DNA of 64,000 bases from Apus apus. Its lineage: Eukaryota; Chordata; Aves; Apodiformes; Apodidae. The stretch covers positions 7,231,001-7,295,000 of the forward strand of contig NC_067296.1 in the NCBI RefSeq assembly GCF_020740795.1, read 5' to 3'. The notes under the pieces were generated by a model. The model was given only the letters and a program-made list of their open reading frames with translations. It made no database searches and was not told the DNA's origin. The position numbers were made by a program, and so were the translations under genes. Below are positions 33,581 to 46,400 of the stretch, one piece after another; within the stretch, counting starts at the first letter, position 1; each line of letters starts with the position of its first letter.

Positions 33581-36500
33581 TTGGCTTTTCTTGGCTTAGG
33601 TGGAGGTATGAGTCAGGGCAGGTTTTGGCAGACAGCAAGTGCTAAGAGACACTGTGGAGGTAAAAAGCACAAATAATTACTGTTTCTCTGGCCCCAGGTA
33701 GGTGTTAGCCATGGCTGTATCAGTGGTGCAGAGCTGACCAGGGGAGCTGCTGAGGTCTCTGGGTTGCATGGAGCGGGGTGAGTTTGGACCAGTTTTGGCC
33801 ACCTCTGCTGGGGGCTGGCATTTTTGTTTAGCAGAGGAGCAACGTGAAGTGGAGCAAAAGGAGATTACAGCTTTAGAAGCACAAGGAGAGGAACAGATAT
33901 TTTTTGCACTGTGGAGAAGAACCTCCAGCTTCTCCTATGACTACTTAAATTTCCACCCTTCATCTTGAAATCCACACTGCTATTTTGGAAGCCAAGCAGG
34001 AAGAATAAAACAATACTGTATTTCCTTTAGGGTTTTTTTTAACCTAGCTACAATGCACAGTAGATATATTCACCTTGAAAACTCACTTGCTGACTGAGGG
34101 TGATGCAAAACCCCATCAAATACAGGAGTTTGAGTCTGATCACATTTTCTGCCATTCCCAATGTGCAACTCTCCTCCCCAGTCCAAGCAACACAGAGGCT
34201 CCCTACAGAGCCTTCCTGTCTGGTTTTGAGAACTTTGGAAAACTAGTGCCTAAAATGGGTTTGTGAAACCCATGAGCAACCATTTTTACTGCACTCCAGA
34301 CCAGAGTAACTGCTCATCTTGATAACAGGAGCATCATGCAGTGGGATGTGGAATATTCTGATAAAATTCAGTGACACGATCAACACAGCTGCTAGAACGG
34401 ACCAAATTACTGAATTTCTATGAACACTCAGAGTTTGTGCCAATATACCTGAGAAGAGAATTTATGTCCCAATAAGAAACCCTATAATGACAAGCTATAA
34501 ATGTTAACATTCTGTGCAACTTCATATTCATTCACTTCTTGCCTCCCATAATATTGGTAATGTTCAGAGTCTCTTTCATGATAAGTCCCAGTAGAACACT
34601 AACAACAAATTCACTCTACTACTTACCCTACTCTTTCTTAGCAGTGTAAAAAGGCAGACCCAGCTCATCCACAGTATATTAGTGCTGGCCTGAATCCCTG
34701 CAAAGTCATTTATTTTAATTTAAGTGCACAATCAAAAGAAAATCCAAGAGCCCTAATGCTATTGTGGCAGGGAGGCATCAGCCTCCAGTATCCTCTGCCT
34801 CACCAAATGAGGGAGTGGGAACCACAGCCAGGGAGCAGAGCTGGTGGGGTCTGACAGCAGCAAGGGACCCATCTCTAGTGACACTGCACAGTGTTGCTCT
34901 GTGCTCTGTTTGCTGAGGGTGATAAAATAACTGCTCTGTTTCTCTGCAGGGTGTAGTTTTATGTACTGCTAAGGTGAATAATAAACCAATCTGACAGCAG
35001 ATGGATTCTCTTGGCCATATAACAATAAACAGCATCCATATATTTTTAGTGAATTGCTTAGATTTCTTTATTTTTTATAAAAAAGACATTATGTGCACTT
35101 ATAAGGCAGCTCACATTTTAGGTTTTTCCTACTATAGGTGTCATTCCCAATGGTTAATAACTCATCCAAGTATGACTTGAGTAGCCCACATCATCAATAT
35201 TAAATGTGACATTTACTATCAAGAGCAAAGTTTTGGGGCTGCTGCCAGCCCCTCTCACTGAGCCATAAATATTTTGATCATCAAAGAGGAAGAAGAAGGA
35301 GCTGATCAGCCTGTGCTCACACCCAATACCAGCGGGGAGCAAATGGGTGTTTTTATAGGGCCCCAAGTGGCTCAGCAAATGCAGCCTTGGCAGGAGTATC
35401 TTCAGGCTGGTGGAGCCAATGTGGTGAGTAACTGTGACCCTGTGCTGGAACCCTGTGCTGCAGAGACTGTGCTGCTGCCGAGGGTGCGACAGATGGAGAG
35501 ATTCCTTCTGGATTTTAACTGCGTTGCAACCAGAAACACTCTGGAGCGACAGCTCAATCGCTCCTGCAAATGACTGTGCTAACCTGAGCACAGCCTGGGA
35601 GCAGAGAGTCCCTGTGCCCTCCAGGAGATCACCTGGCCACTCACCACAGCATCCAGTTTCCAACAGGTCTCTCAAATGGGATTGGCAAAATGCCACCTTC
35701 CTTCCTGGAGACCAGCCGAAGTCTGGCTACTACAATAATTGTCTGTCTCATGAACTTATACATACAGGGTTTGCTCATGGCTGTGTCCAGCCTGGAGCTG
35801 CAGTTGTCTGGGATGTCTAAAACTCAGTTGAATCACACGCATTCATTTACATCCATGAACACATTGGTGCCTACATCTGTTTACTATGCGATATTGTTGC
35901 TATAGCTACTTTACCATTGGAGCTGTTTGTTGCAGCTCTACAGTTATGAACAACCCAAGTCCTTGCCTGGCCAAGCCCAACCAGCACCAATGCACTTCTC
36001 TTCCTGAGCAGCTGAGAACCAAGGGGTGGAAAGCCTTCCTGCTGCAGGGAGACATAAATCACAGGCCAATAACCAGCCCAGGAGCACTGCCACATCCCAG
36101 CCCCTGCTTTCCACTGTTCTAGAATTTATTTTAACCCCCCCTAGTTATTACTATTACTTTTTTAGGTGAGAGTGAGGCCTGTGTCTTTTTGCCTGTGCTG
36201 CCCCCTCCAGCCAGCTTTAGACAGAGCAGAGAAGCCCCCGCCTGGCAGGGAGGTGGGGATGCAGTGGGCAGCGCTGCCAGCTAACAGATTGTCCAACTGA
36301 GATCAAGCTGAAAAACTAAGTTTTGACTTGTCCCAAACAATTTTTTTTTTCCTTGCTCAAAATAACAAAAATCTAGTTTGCTCTGGGCTACAAAAATTAA
36401 GATGCTTTTATTTTTTTTTAACCAGAAAATTATCATAGCACTATTTCAAAAAAGAGAGTGGGACCATTTCATTCAGAAAATACTGGAACAAACCACTTCC

Positions 36501-36879
36501 TTTCACACGGCCCAAATGAAATATTTAGCCATCCCTGAACCACTCTTCTCATTGCTGCAGACTGAACAATTCCCCATGGCTGCAAGCTGAGCAATGTGCC
36601 CCCTCCTCCTGAAAAGGAGTATTTTGGCAACTACACAGTTTCCTAAAAAATATTTGTCACTCAGCTATGGCAGAAAGGAAATGCCAACGAAATACTGGTA
36701 AAGTCTTATTTTGATTTTTTTTTTGTCAGAGTCCATTATTTTAAGGGGAGGAATTTTTGGAAAAGTACCAAACATGTTTTCATGAATGTGACCCTACAAC
36801 CAGACATAATAAATAATCTGGACGGTCTCATTACTATGGAATGACACTGTATAATAAAGACTGCAAATGCCAAATAGCT

Positions 36880-37490
36880 TCATTACTCCCATTATCATCT
36901 CTTATCATTGTTTAATTGTGTGTATCAATTTTTAATAAAGAAACTTTGTGTGCCTATGAATTAGGCCACACTGAGAGGAGCTTTCATTGACTGCAGAAAC
37001 ATAACCAGGCCAGCTGGGTCACCCAGATACAGAGGCAAGATGGAGCAGGTTGTAGCATCTTAGTTATTCTGGTCATCATGATGAACATAAACACTTGATA
37101 AAGTTTACTTGGTGTCACTTAATATTATTAGCCCTCCTGGATCAGAGTGATTTTACTGGTCCTCCAAATAATGACAAATGGTGCAGCTGGACAGAGCTGA
37201 GCTATTCACTCCAGTGATAATTGCTGCACAATGATATTAAAGAAGCATTCACCAAAAATTTCCCTGGTTAATGACGTTTAATTCATTATTAAATGCAGCT
37301 CATTACTGTAGGAAAGAAGGCCATTTAGCACCCATCAGCTTTGCTAATATTGCCGAATGTCTTGCAGTGGCCAGACAGCAGGGGGGAAGGCATGCTTTAA
37401 AAATGTATTGTCACTTGAGAATAAAAATGGAAAAATGTTTGGCAGCGTTTCAAAAAGAAACAATGTCTAATACCATCTGAATGTCTTGTT
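36880..37490. promoter_or_regulatory. AT-rich candidate conserved noncoding block
   Basis: About 600 bases of AT-rich sequence without simple repeats, with many homeodomain- and POU-like cores (TTTAATTGTG, TGATAATTGC, GTTTAATTCATTATTAAATG, CACTTAATATTATTAG) and an E-box (CAGCTG). The texture resembles an intronic enhancer. No alignment is available to prove conservation. Confidence 0.25.
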
Positions 37491-38766
37491 TCCCTGTAAA
37501 ACCAGAGCAGGCAGTTGTTTGCTACTGGAACTAACATCTCCTTCACATGAGATTCTAAAGGTGTAATTTAATTGTAATAAAATCTCCTTATTCAGCAGCT
37601 GTTGCCCTAGGGCTTCACTACAACACAGCCAGCATTTTAACCACACCCTGTCTTTCCTGCTTTCCTCACTGCCACTGAGCCCCCAGTTTTCTCCCAGCAG
37701 TGTGGGTGCTCCTGCTCTTGCAGTTGCTCTCAGACAAGCAGCAGTGCCCAGGGCAGAGGAGGTTTAAGCCCCTTACACAAGGCAGCATCCCTGGAGCACC
37801 CTGCACAGTCACTGCCCATGGGACATTTGTGTAACCGAGGGGCTGAAGGTGAGGCCAGATGGTGCTCCACTTTTGAAGCTCATTAGGGAAAGGTGTTTGG
37901 TGACTCGTGTCTAATACTATGTTAATGTTCCTCCAAGCCTTCAGGTACAATTCCCAATGTCTTTCCCAGGCTAGAGTCCCTGGGTAGGCCCTGCTTTCAT
38001 TCTGCAAACCCTGCATTGACCAGAGCCAGAGCTGTGCTCATGGTTCAGCAGATAGCTCCACATAGCACCTGAAACTGGAGCATAAAAGCCACGAACATGA
38101 GGACAGTAAAGCCATAAACTCTCTGAGCAATGTGTTTGGGATTCTCTTTTATCTCAGTGCCCAGATAGTCCCCTTAGCCATCCTGACGGCACAAAACATC
38201 GCTGTTCATTGCACAGGGAAATGCCCCAGGAGTTGAGATGGCAGGAGGCACAAGCCACCTTCCTGGGGTGGCCTTCAGGGGCTCTCTGGGGCTATGTAAA
38301 TCCCATAATTTTTCTGACAAACGAATGTGCTAACAGTGTTACCTCCCTCCATAGCTTGTCTCGAGATGAAACCTGCCACAAGATCAATCTCTGCTGCACC
38401 AAGTCCATGGCAGCTTCCCCACCAATGCAGGCCGAGCTGCACACCATATGTTTACAGCAGAGCCTTGCTAGATATTGTGCAAACATCACTTAATCAAACA
38501 GCAGATAATTCTCCTGAAAGGACAGAATAGCCCTGCTACCACCAACATTTACACTCCGAACTAAGATGTGATGCTTGGCCCATATTCACAGTGGGTTTTG
38601 TGTGTCAGTCCAGGTGTCCATCCCTGGGATGGTGGGGGTGGTACCTGGCTCCCAGCATTCTCTCCTGGCTGCACACACCTCTATTCCCTCTTAATTTAAT
38701 TTCCCCATTTGGAAATTGGAAGGATTGCCCAAGGACTTCCAGCACGACAGGACGAGGAACCTATGT

Positions 38767-38786
38767 AAAGGGATGTGTATCCCTTT
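38767..38786. other. Perfect 8-bp inverted repeat
   Basis: AAAGGGAT and ATCCCTTT are separated by the tetraloop GTGT. A near-repeat of the right arm (TTATCCCCTTATCCCTTTTT) follows immediately. No function is evident. Confidence 0.5.
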
Positions 38787-40611
38787 TATCCCCTTATCCC
38801 TTTTTATGCCCCACTGGCCTAAAAGAACAAGAGGGTCATGACCACTAAACAGCATTAAAAAATGTTGATTCAAATTATTTTTTTCACTTTCCTCCTGATC
38901 ACTCCAGAAATTGGACTCTGGAAAGGACTAGTGTGAGAAAACATCTAGCTCCAGTACAGAAAAGCCAAACCACCTTTATCCAGATAACATTATCAGGTCA
39001 GCAGCAAATTTGTGCTGAAAACATGAGACACCATGGACTAGGAATATTCTAGTCCTGTTCCCTGTAATGGCCTTCAGATGCCACATCACATAAACCAGTA
39101 TTTTGCTCAGAGGAGAACCAGGAGCAGGATTAATCATTCAAGGGACATTACTTTGGGCTGACAGCAGGACTGAGAATCCTCCCTGTTCTGCAGGGGCAGC
39201 TTGTACCTCCCTGTGCCCTTGGTTTGGAGAGGGCACGAGCTGTATCCGGACCATTGCCCACAGGCACTGCTCTTGCAAAGGCTGGAGTGAAAGCCACCAT
39301 GAGCTGTCCCAGCAGCCTGCTCCATCCCCACCACTCACTGGGGATGACTCTCAGCTTTCTGGCCTAACTCCTGGGTGCTGTGGTTGACTTGGCAGATAGT
39401 AACCTGGGATGTAAAACTGCAGCAAAACCCAACACAACAGCCATCAGGCAGCGTACAGCAAGCAGGTCAGGAGGTAGATCTAGTGGTTGGCAATACAGTT
39501 ACCAAAAGCAGACATACAGGAGCACAATGGGAAAGAACTGGGGTGCTATGGAATAGACTGGTTTTGCCTGGAGTGATGGGGCACAGCAGAGCCCTCAGCT
39601 CAGGTTGTTACTCAGCCCTCCTCAGATCATCATGGTACAGAAAGCCAAGGGAACCCAGGTGCCAGTTTACTCCAAGGAGATCTCTCAGCTCTAATTCACA
39701 TCTTTTGAGTTAAAAAATTGCATGGGGTAATGTCAGGTTATAAAACAGGCCCTTGATTTGCCCTGGTTTAATTAAGATAATGAGAAGTGTAGGGTGATGA
39801 GCTATGGTTCCAGACAGCAGGAAAAAAAAGTTTAAAAAAAAGCTGAAGAGCAATTACATTTGGAACAGAGAAAAGCCAAAGAGTTAGGGGCTGGGGAACA
39901 GGCTGTGACAAAGGGGATGTCTGCAGGAGATTTATTGCTGCCAAAAATAGTGCAGGGCAGGACTGGGCGACTGGAAAAGTTCTGTGAAGCAGAGCCTTCT
40001 GCATCTGGAAGGCAGGTGCAAATCCAGCCTGTCAGTCTTCTGATGGTGTCTGATGGGTGGAGAAGAAAACAAGCTGGCAGATCTCAACGTGGTTCCTAAC
40101 AGACATTATCACAAGCTTGCCTGTCCCAGCAGCCAGGTATCTGCAGAAGGACAGCTCCCCAGTTTGCACCACAACACTGCTGACTGCTTGTAAACCTTTC
40201 CCCGTTCTATGTACAGTTTCCAGAGGTGAGATGGCAGCTGAAGGAGACCCTGGTGCACATGCTGCAGTCCCATCAGTCTCTGACAGATAGCTTGAGCATG
40301 TAAGTCTCACAGATTTCAGTGGGACTTGTGTGGATCCAAGCTGAAGCATCTGTTCTAGTGTTTTGCTGAACTGAGCTTAGCCGCTCCTTGTACCCAGACA
40401 CACATGAGAACATTTCTTCCTTAATGCAAAATGCTGGGAAATCCTGGATAAAAGTTGCTTTTACTGTGAGGCATTATTAGCTCTGACAGCTCTGGATCAA
40501 ACCCAGAAGAGAATCAGTACTTTCTATTTAAATATCATCTGTCCTTCTTTGAGTGCCACTGTTCCTTATTCCTTTCTTAATAGCAATAATGATAATACTG
40601 ATAGTAACAAT

Positions 40612-40630
40612 ACCACCACCACCACCCACC
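40612..40630. repeat. (CCA)n microsatellite
   Basis: Five to six CCA/ACC units following an AT-rich run with imperfect ATAATGATAATAC repeats. Confidence 0.8.
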
Positions 40631-40849
40631 TGGCACCAGAACAGGTATGCCTGAATTTACCACTTTGTCGCAAACGCTATTTGCTTCTCCTACACTATCC
40701 TTTCAACTCATTGCCTTGGAGAAAGAGACCCCTAAACCACAGACCCTCCTGATCCCTGCAGCATCATTTTGACAGCAGTTGAAAATGTATTCTAGGAAGT
40801 CCAGATCCCATTCTGCACTGGAAGAGAGGGAAAACTCCACATGGATCTT

Positions 40850-41620
40850 TACATGCATGCTGCATAATTCACCAGTACCATAATTAATTCAGATCACTTA
40901 GTTTTACAAGAACTCCTTCAGCAGTGTAATTAAGCTTATCAGTGATCAAATTGGGTCTGACTTCAGCATTAGAAGAGCAGCCAGAGAGAGAATCTGTAAC
41001 AACAGGAGTGAAGAGGAGAGTTTAGACTAGAGACAGTTGGTCAATATTTGGGTGACATGAGACTCATTATATGCCTCCTTAATAAATATGCATTTTATTT
41101 CTATTCCACTGTGTCTAACCCACTTGTCTGATGTTGTATTATATTGTGTTTCTATGCACTTTTTATAGGTTGAGTCCCAAGAGCCATAATTTATTGACAT
41201 TACTTCATAAATCTTTAAAAGGGCAAGAGAGACTGACTTAATCAGAACGAATCATTTTCCTTTTGTTTGGACTTGTTTAAAATAAGTTGCTTGCTACTTG
41301 ATACAATTTAAGTGACTAATTATGACTTGATTTTCTCCCCTCCCTATAATTTTGATTCATAATCAGTGCTTTCAGCTAAGAAATTTACCATTCTCAGAGT
41401 ACCATTAAAGACTTGGTCGTCTCCATGAATAGTCTTATTTATGCAAGTATCCCATCAACTTCAGAGAGCATCAAAGTGATTAATTCACAAATAATTTATC
41501 TGGCAAATGCTGCTTCCCCTCTCCCCTCCCTGCACTCTTGCAAACTGCCTGTGGGTGAATTAGAAATTTCTCAATTATTCATAATACAGAATTACTTGCA
41601 AATTTGTCTCAGTAAATAAT
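40850..41620. promoter_or_regulatory. AT-rich candidate conserved noncoding block
   Basis: Contains ATAATTAATTCAG, GTGTAATTAAGC, GACTAATTATGAC and TTGATTCATAATCAG, all homeodomain-type cores in non-repetitive sequence. It is offered only as a candidate regulatory block. Confidence 0.22.
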
Positions 41621-42889
41621 TTTTGCCCTAAACATTGAGTAGCTGTAATATTTGTGAGTACACTTTGTGCTGTCTTGGTCAGCTTCTGAAGCCACGTGGC
41701 CTCACTTCAGCCCAGAAACCAGGTAACTTCGATACCTAACTGGCACAGAAGCAATGGAGAATTTTACTTTATGACATACAAAATGACAGCTAATTCTGTA
41801 TTATCTTCAATTATTTATCTACGAGCCCACCTGGAAGTATTTTAGGGAAGAGTTACATAAGAAGAAAGTATTGTTATAGTTTCATGTGCCCTCCTTTTCC
41901 CAGGGCAATGCTCCTCACTCCTGCCTGCAGGCGTGGGCAGCTATTTTAACTTCTGCTGCTCAGGGAGGGGATCTGGGCTGCAGGAACAGCCTCCGATGCT
42001 GCTGTGGAAGGAAGATTCACCTGATTTCAGAGCACTGCTCTCCCCTCCCACCCCCTGCCTTTGCCTCCTCTCACTGGGATGCCCAGCACAGGGAAACTCC
42101 TGGTGCTTCCCTGTTCTGACACATAGACAAGCCAGATGTGGAGCCACTCTGAGCACTGGTTTTGAAAGAACTGAGCTGGTGAATGCATGTGACTCCCAGC
42201 CCTGGGCAGGGACAGGGGCTGTGCAGCCCTGGCAGTGGTGGCTGACAAAGGTCACAGTGCTCAGCCATGCACCAAGGGCCCGGTGCTGCAGATGGGCTGC
42301 AAACAGTACTCAGACCTGTCCCAGCAGAGGCACCTGATGGGGTCCCAGGGGTCCCCCAGAGATATGCCCGGCATCAGAGTTCCCAGCAGATGTGTGCATG
42401 ATGGGCCCAGGGAGGCCCATGGTGCACTGGCTGTCCTGACTGCCCAGTGTCACTCGGAGTCACAGCGTGTGGGATGGTGGAACCCCAGCAAAGTGAAGGC
42501 TTTGCAGCCTCAAGGCCAAGTGAGGTGGTGTGCATGAGTGTGGAGAGAAGCTTTTTATTTGCAGAAAGACTGGATCATTATCTGACAATGAATTCTGGGT
42601 AGCCACTCACTCTCCTCTTTCTGTGGAGGGTTTTCCCACTCTTTGGACTCAATATTATATATAAATAGAATCGATTTAGGTCTTGAGAAGAAGCTCCTCA
42701 GGGAAGGAAAGCAACAAAGCTCTGCAGAGGGAGTTTGGCCTGGACACATGCTACATCTCTCCTCAGACAAGGGGCCCTTTGCACAAAAATCCCTGTCACA
42801 TGTGAAGTGCTCTGATGGCTGACACAGCTTCATCTAATTTAAAAGAAATGACACCCTCTCTTTCCCTCTCTGACCTCGGGTCCTTGCTG

Positions 42890-42903
42890 GTTGCCATGGA
42901 AAG
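42890..42903 (+). promoter_or_regulatory. RFX/X-box-like site
   Basis: GTTGCCATGGAAAG is close to the RFX-family X-box consensus, with a full GTTGCC half site and a good second half. It lies deep in the intron and 547 bases from a second similar site at 43437. Confidence 0.35.
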
Positions 42904-43436
42904 CGGGCAGGTAAAACTCAGAAAGAATTTAAAGGTGAACTTAACTAAGTTGAAATTGTAGCCCTAGAACATTGTTCATCAGCCTGACAATAGGGAAGTT
43001 GATGTTTCTTTAGTGGCCTGGCTACTAAATAATTGAACAGCAGTATTGATAGAGCATACATCACAAATCAAGTTAAGTAAAGGGTCAGGTGAATGAAGGC
43101 AGCTTGGCAAAGGGCACTTTGATCTGTGACGGGGATTGCTCTGCCTGGAGATCAGCCTGAGTTGAAAGGGATGTCAGTGTCTCCTGGCTGTATCTCCACA
43201 TGCCCTTCTGCTGTCACTTGTTCCTGCCAGATGAAGAGCTGGACTGAGGGCAGTCACAGGGACTAGAACCAGGCCAGCCAGGTGCCACAGAAGAGGAAGG
43301 AGGTCTGGAGGGCTTATTCATGTGTGTATGGGGCTGGTAGTTTCCCACTCCATTTTGTGGTCCCTCTGACCCTATCTCCACTTAGCAACATTGAAGAAAA
43401 ACGAAAAGTAGGTATCTATTATGCATAAATAACCTC

Positions 43437-43448
43437 GTTGCCATGACA
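43437..43448 (+). promoter_or_regulatory. RFX/X-box-like half site
   Basis: GTTGCCATGACA keeps the GTTGCCATG half site with a poor second half. Its proximity to the stronger site at 42890 is the only reason to list it. Confidence 0.22.
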
Positions 43449-46400
43449 GCAGCAGTATCTGCAAGCCCTAAGAGCATCTGGAGCTTTTAGGTAAATGAGA
43501 ACTGACATCCTGCTCACAAAATTAATCTCCCAGGTTAACCAGGTGAAAAAGAGCTCAAGTCATCTGCCAAAGGGCAAAGGACTGGATAGATGTGTTTTCT
43601 TGTTTAAAGAGATTTCTGAGCACAATAGATATTTCATCAGTGTGCTTTTGGAAAGAAACCAGCCCCTGAGGCGTAGGCTCCGCTGTGGATCATGGAGGGT
43701 ACCCACACCAGGGACAGAGCAGATGCAGCACCCTGGCATCCATCGCAGCTCCTTGACTGTCTGCAGCTCACTGCACTCTGTCCTGTGTCTGACCTGTCCC
43801 CAGATCTACTGAGAAGCTGGTCAGTAATCAAGGAGCTCATATTCCTAAAAGATTTGGCATACTTCCCAGGTGCCATTTTTTACTTTCTTGAATGAAGAGT
43901 GAGCAGTGACTCACCCACTCTAGAGAGGCCCAAACTGTTAGCACAGACATGGCAGGGGTCAGGTTTGGCCAGTGCCAACAGAGATGGGTTACACAACAAA
44001 CCATTCCAGTGGTCTAACTCATCATCATCTCTTAGAGCAATTGAGAAAAGATGGGAAAAGACGAGGCCTCTAAATTTCTCCTTTGTGTTTGCAGTTACTT
44101 GCAGTTTGCTTTTCAATATCCCATGGAAGGAGAGAAAGGTGTGCTGTGAGAAGACAGGAGGTCACTGACATGTGGTAGAAGAACTGGCCTTTTGCAGCAT
44201 GTTAATCTTTCAGAGATTAATAAATTGCAAGGTGGATGTTGTGGCTAGGTTTTGTGTCTACACGTGTGTGCTTTATCAAAGTGTACACTTCCAAAAAGCA
44301 AGCCAGACCAGCAAGTGGAAGTCTTCTGCCTGCTCAGGTGACAGTTAACACCCAAACACCTCTGGGGTCAGGTTTCCCTTACACAATCCCTACCTCCAGA
44401 CATGTGCCTAATAAGCTGAGTCCCTGGTGATTACTTCAAGAGAGCTGATCCACCATTCCACGTGGGCTACAACAGGCCTGGTATCAACCAAAACCTGGGA
44501 GAAATCTCTCTCATAAATAATACGCAAGTAAGGAATGACAAAAGCACACCAGAGGCTCCCACTCCTCTTTTAAACATTGTTTCAGGGACTTTTTCTCCAA
44601 AGTATTTTTTTAACAGGGGTTGCAAGTATTCAGTACAACTAAGATTAATGGCTTTGGTTTTATCCCAAAAATGCATTGCTCAATCTCGGGTTTGTGCTTC
44701 TGGAAAATTATTTCTATATTAACAGGATCTCTGTGACATGCCCTCCAACTGCCCCCGTTCTCTGTTCCCGTGACTGTTTCCATGACCATCATGTCCAGCA
44801 CTGGTGAAATGGGCCAGTGCCTCCTTCCAATTATATTTTTAAAAATGGTTTTGCACTGCACAAACAGTGGTGCCAATGCAAATCTCTGCTGATGCCAGAG
44901 GAGAGGCCAATAGGTCATTCCTGCCCCAGGTCTGCTCCAGCCCCTTCCTGCACTCACTGCACTGGCACTGCTGCATCTCAGAAAAGCCTTTGCTGGAGGG
45001 GAGCCTGCTTGTGAGCTGAGCCCTGAACATGATCCCTCTTGCACCAGCTGATGTCTGTGATTTTTCCATACTGTAAGAGAAGATTTCACTACTCACTGAC
45101 TGCTTCTGCCCTTCAAGGAACAACTCAAAAAATGTTCCACAGACCCTTTGCATATCCTACTTTGGGAATTACTAATGTAACTAGGATATATTTTCCCCAG
45201 GGAAAAAACAGGCTTTTTTGCAAAAACATTTTTCTCCCTACAGAAAAACACTTTGCTACTGAAGTTTCAAACACAAGGTGTAAATCCTTCTTTTAAACCA
45301 TTAACTCTTCCTTGACTCTTCTTTTTTCAACTGTCTCGTAAATACAGAGGCACTGAAAGTTACCCCCTGGCTGAAAACATGTAGACTCAGAGCTATTGTC
45401 ACCACGTGCCTTGAGAGCCATGACAGGGATGTGTTTCCCACCTTCCCCCTGCCCTGCTTGGGCTCCCCGCTCAGCTCACAAGCTCAGTGCTGGAGGACCC
45501 TGGGGTGATGCACAAGAAGAATCCTCTTGAAGAAGCTCACAGGGAGAACAGGAACATGCTGAGGCCTCTGATGGCCTTGTTGGCCATTTTTTGAAAGTAA
45601 GTGAGATCCAGATGTAACAACAATCTGTGATTCCTTGCTGGGGCCTTTAAGTCAAATTTTACTGAAAATCAGCCTTCATCACTACTGCAGCACCACCCAG
45701 ACCACTCCACACGCTCCTTTATCAGACAGCATGATCTTTTAAAGCTGTAGCAAACAATTGGTTCTACAAGACTTGTTTAGAGAAGACACATTGAAGAGTA
45801 TCACCCCAGCAGTACAAGACTCTCAGACTTATACATCCCATGGGGATGTCCTACTCATTCCTTTCCTTTGTGGAGGATACTCACTCATGAACTTCTAAGG
45901 AAACCTTCTAAGCACCTATTTAAGACAGAACTAATTACACTGACCCAAAGGTGAAATCTCCAGCATGCTTTTTCCAACATTAATATCTCCTTGTGTAGTA
46001 ACCTTATTATAGCCAGAGATAAGTGACCCCACCACAGTACTGGCCTTGTTTAGGTTTCTCAGTAAGTATAAGAAGATTATTATATACATCTTATTTCTGT
46101 TGAAATAAGCAGCTTAGACAATATGACTAAGGGTCACTCCATACAACAACTCTATGTAATTCTATATAATTTTCTGGTGTGCAAAGAAGTGAGCTGAAGG
46201 TTTCAGAATTCAGCTTCAGGTCTTTGCTATTAACCAAGCAACTCCACACTAAGACTAGAAATTGTCAAGAGGCAGAGGTGTGTTGGTTTTTTTTGTTTCC
46301 CATAGGAAATAAGGACATTTTGACAATTACTGCATAACAACATTTCTGAAAATAAAATATATTTCAGATAAATAAAAACATTTTGAGAATACTGAAAGAT

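Larger units (their letters stand above)
33581..42889. other. Intronic sequence without a recognised gene
   Basis: No gene recognised. It contains two AT-rich candidate regulatory blocks (36880-37490 and 40850-41620), a short perfect hairpin at 38767-38786 and a CCA microsatellite at 40612-40630. Confidence 0.6.
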
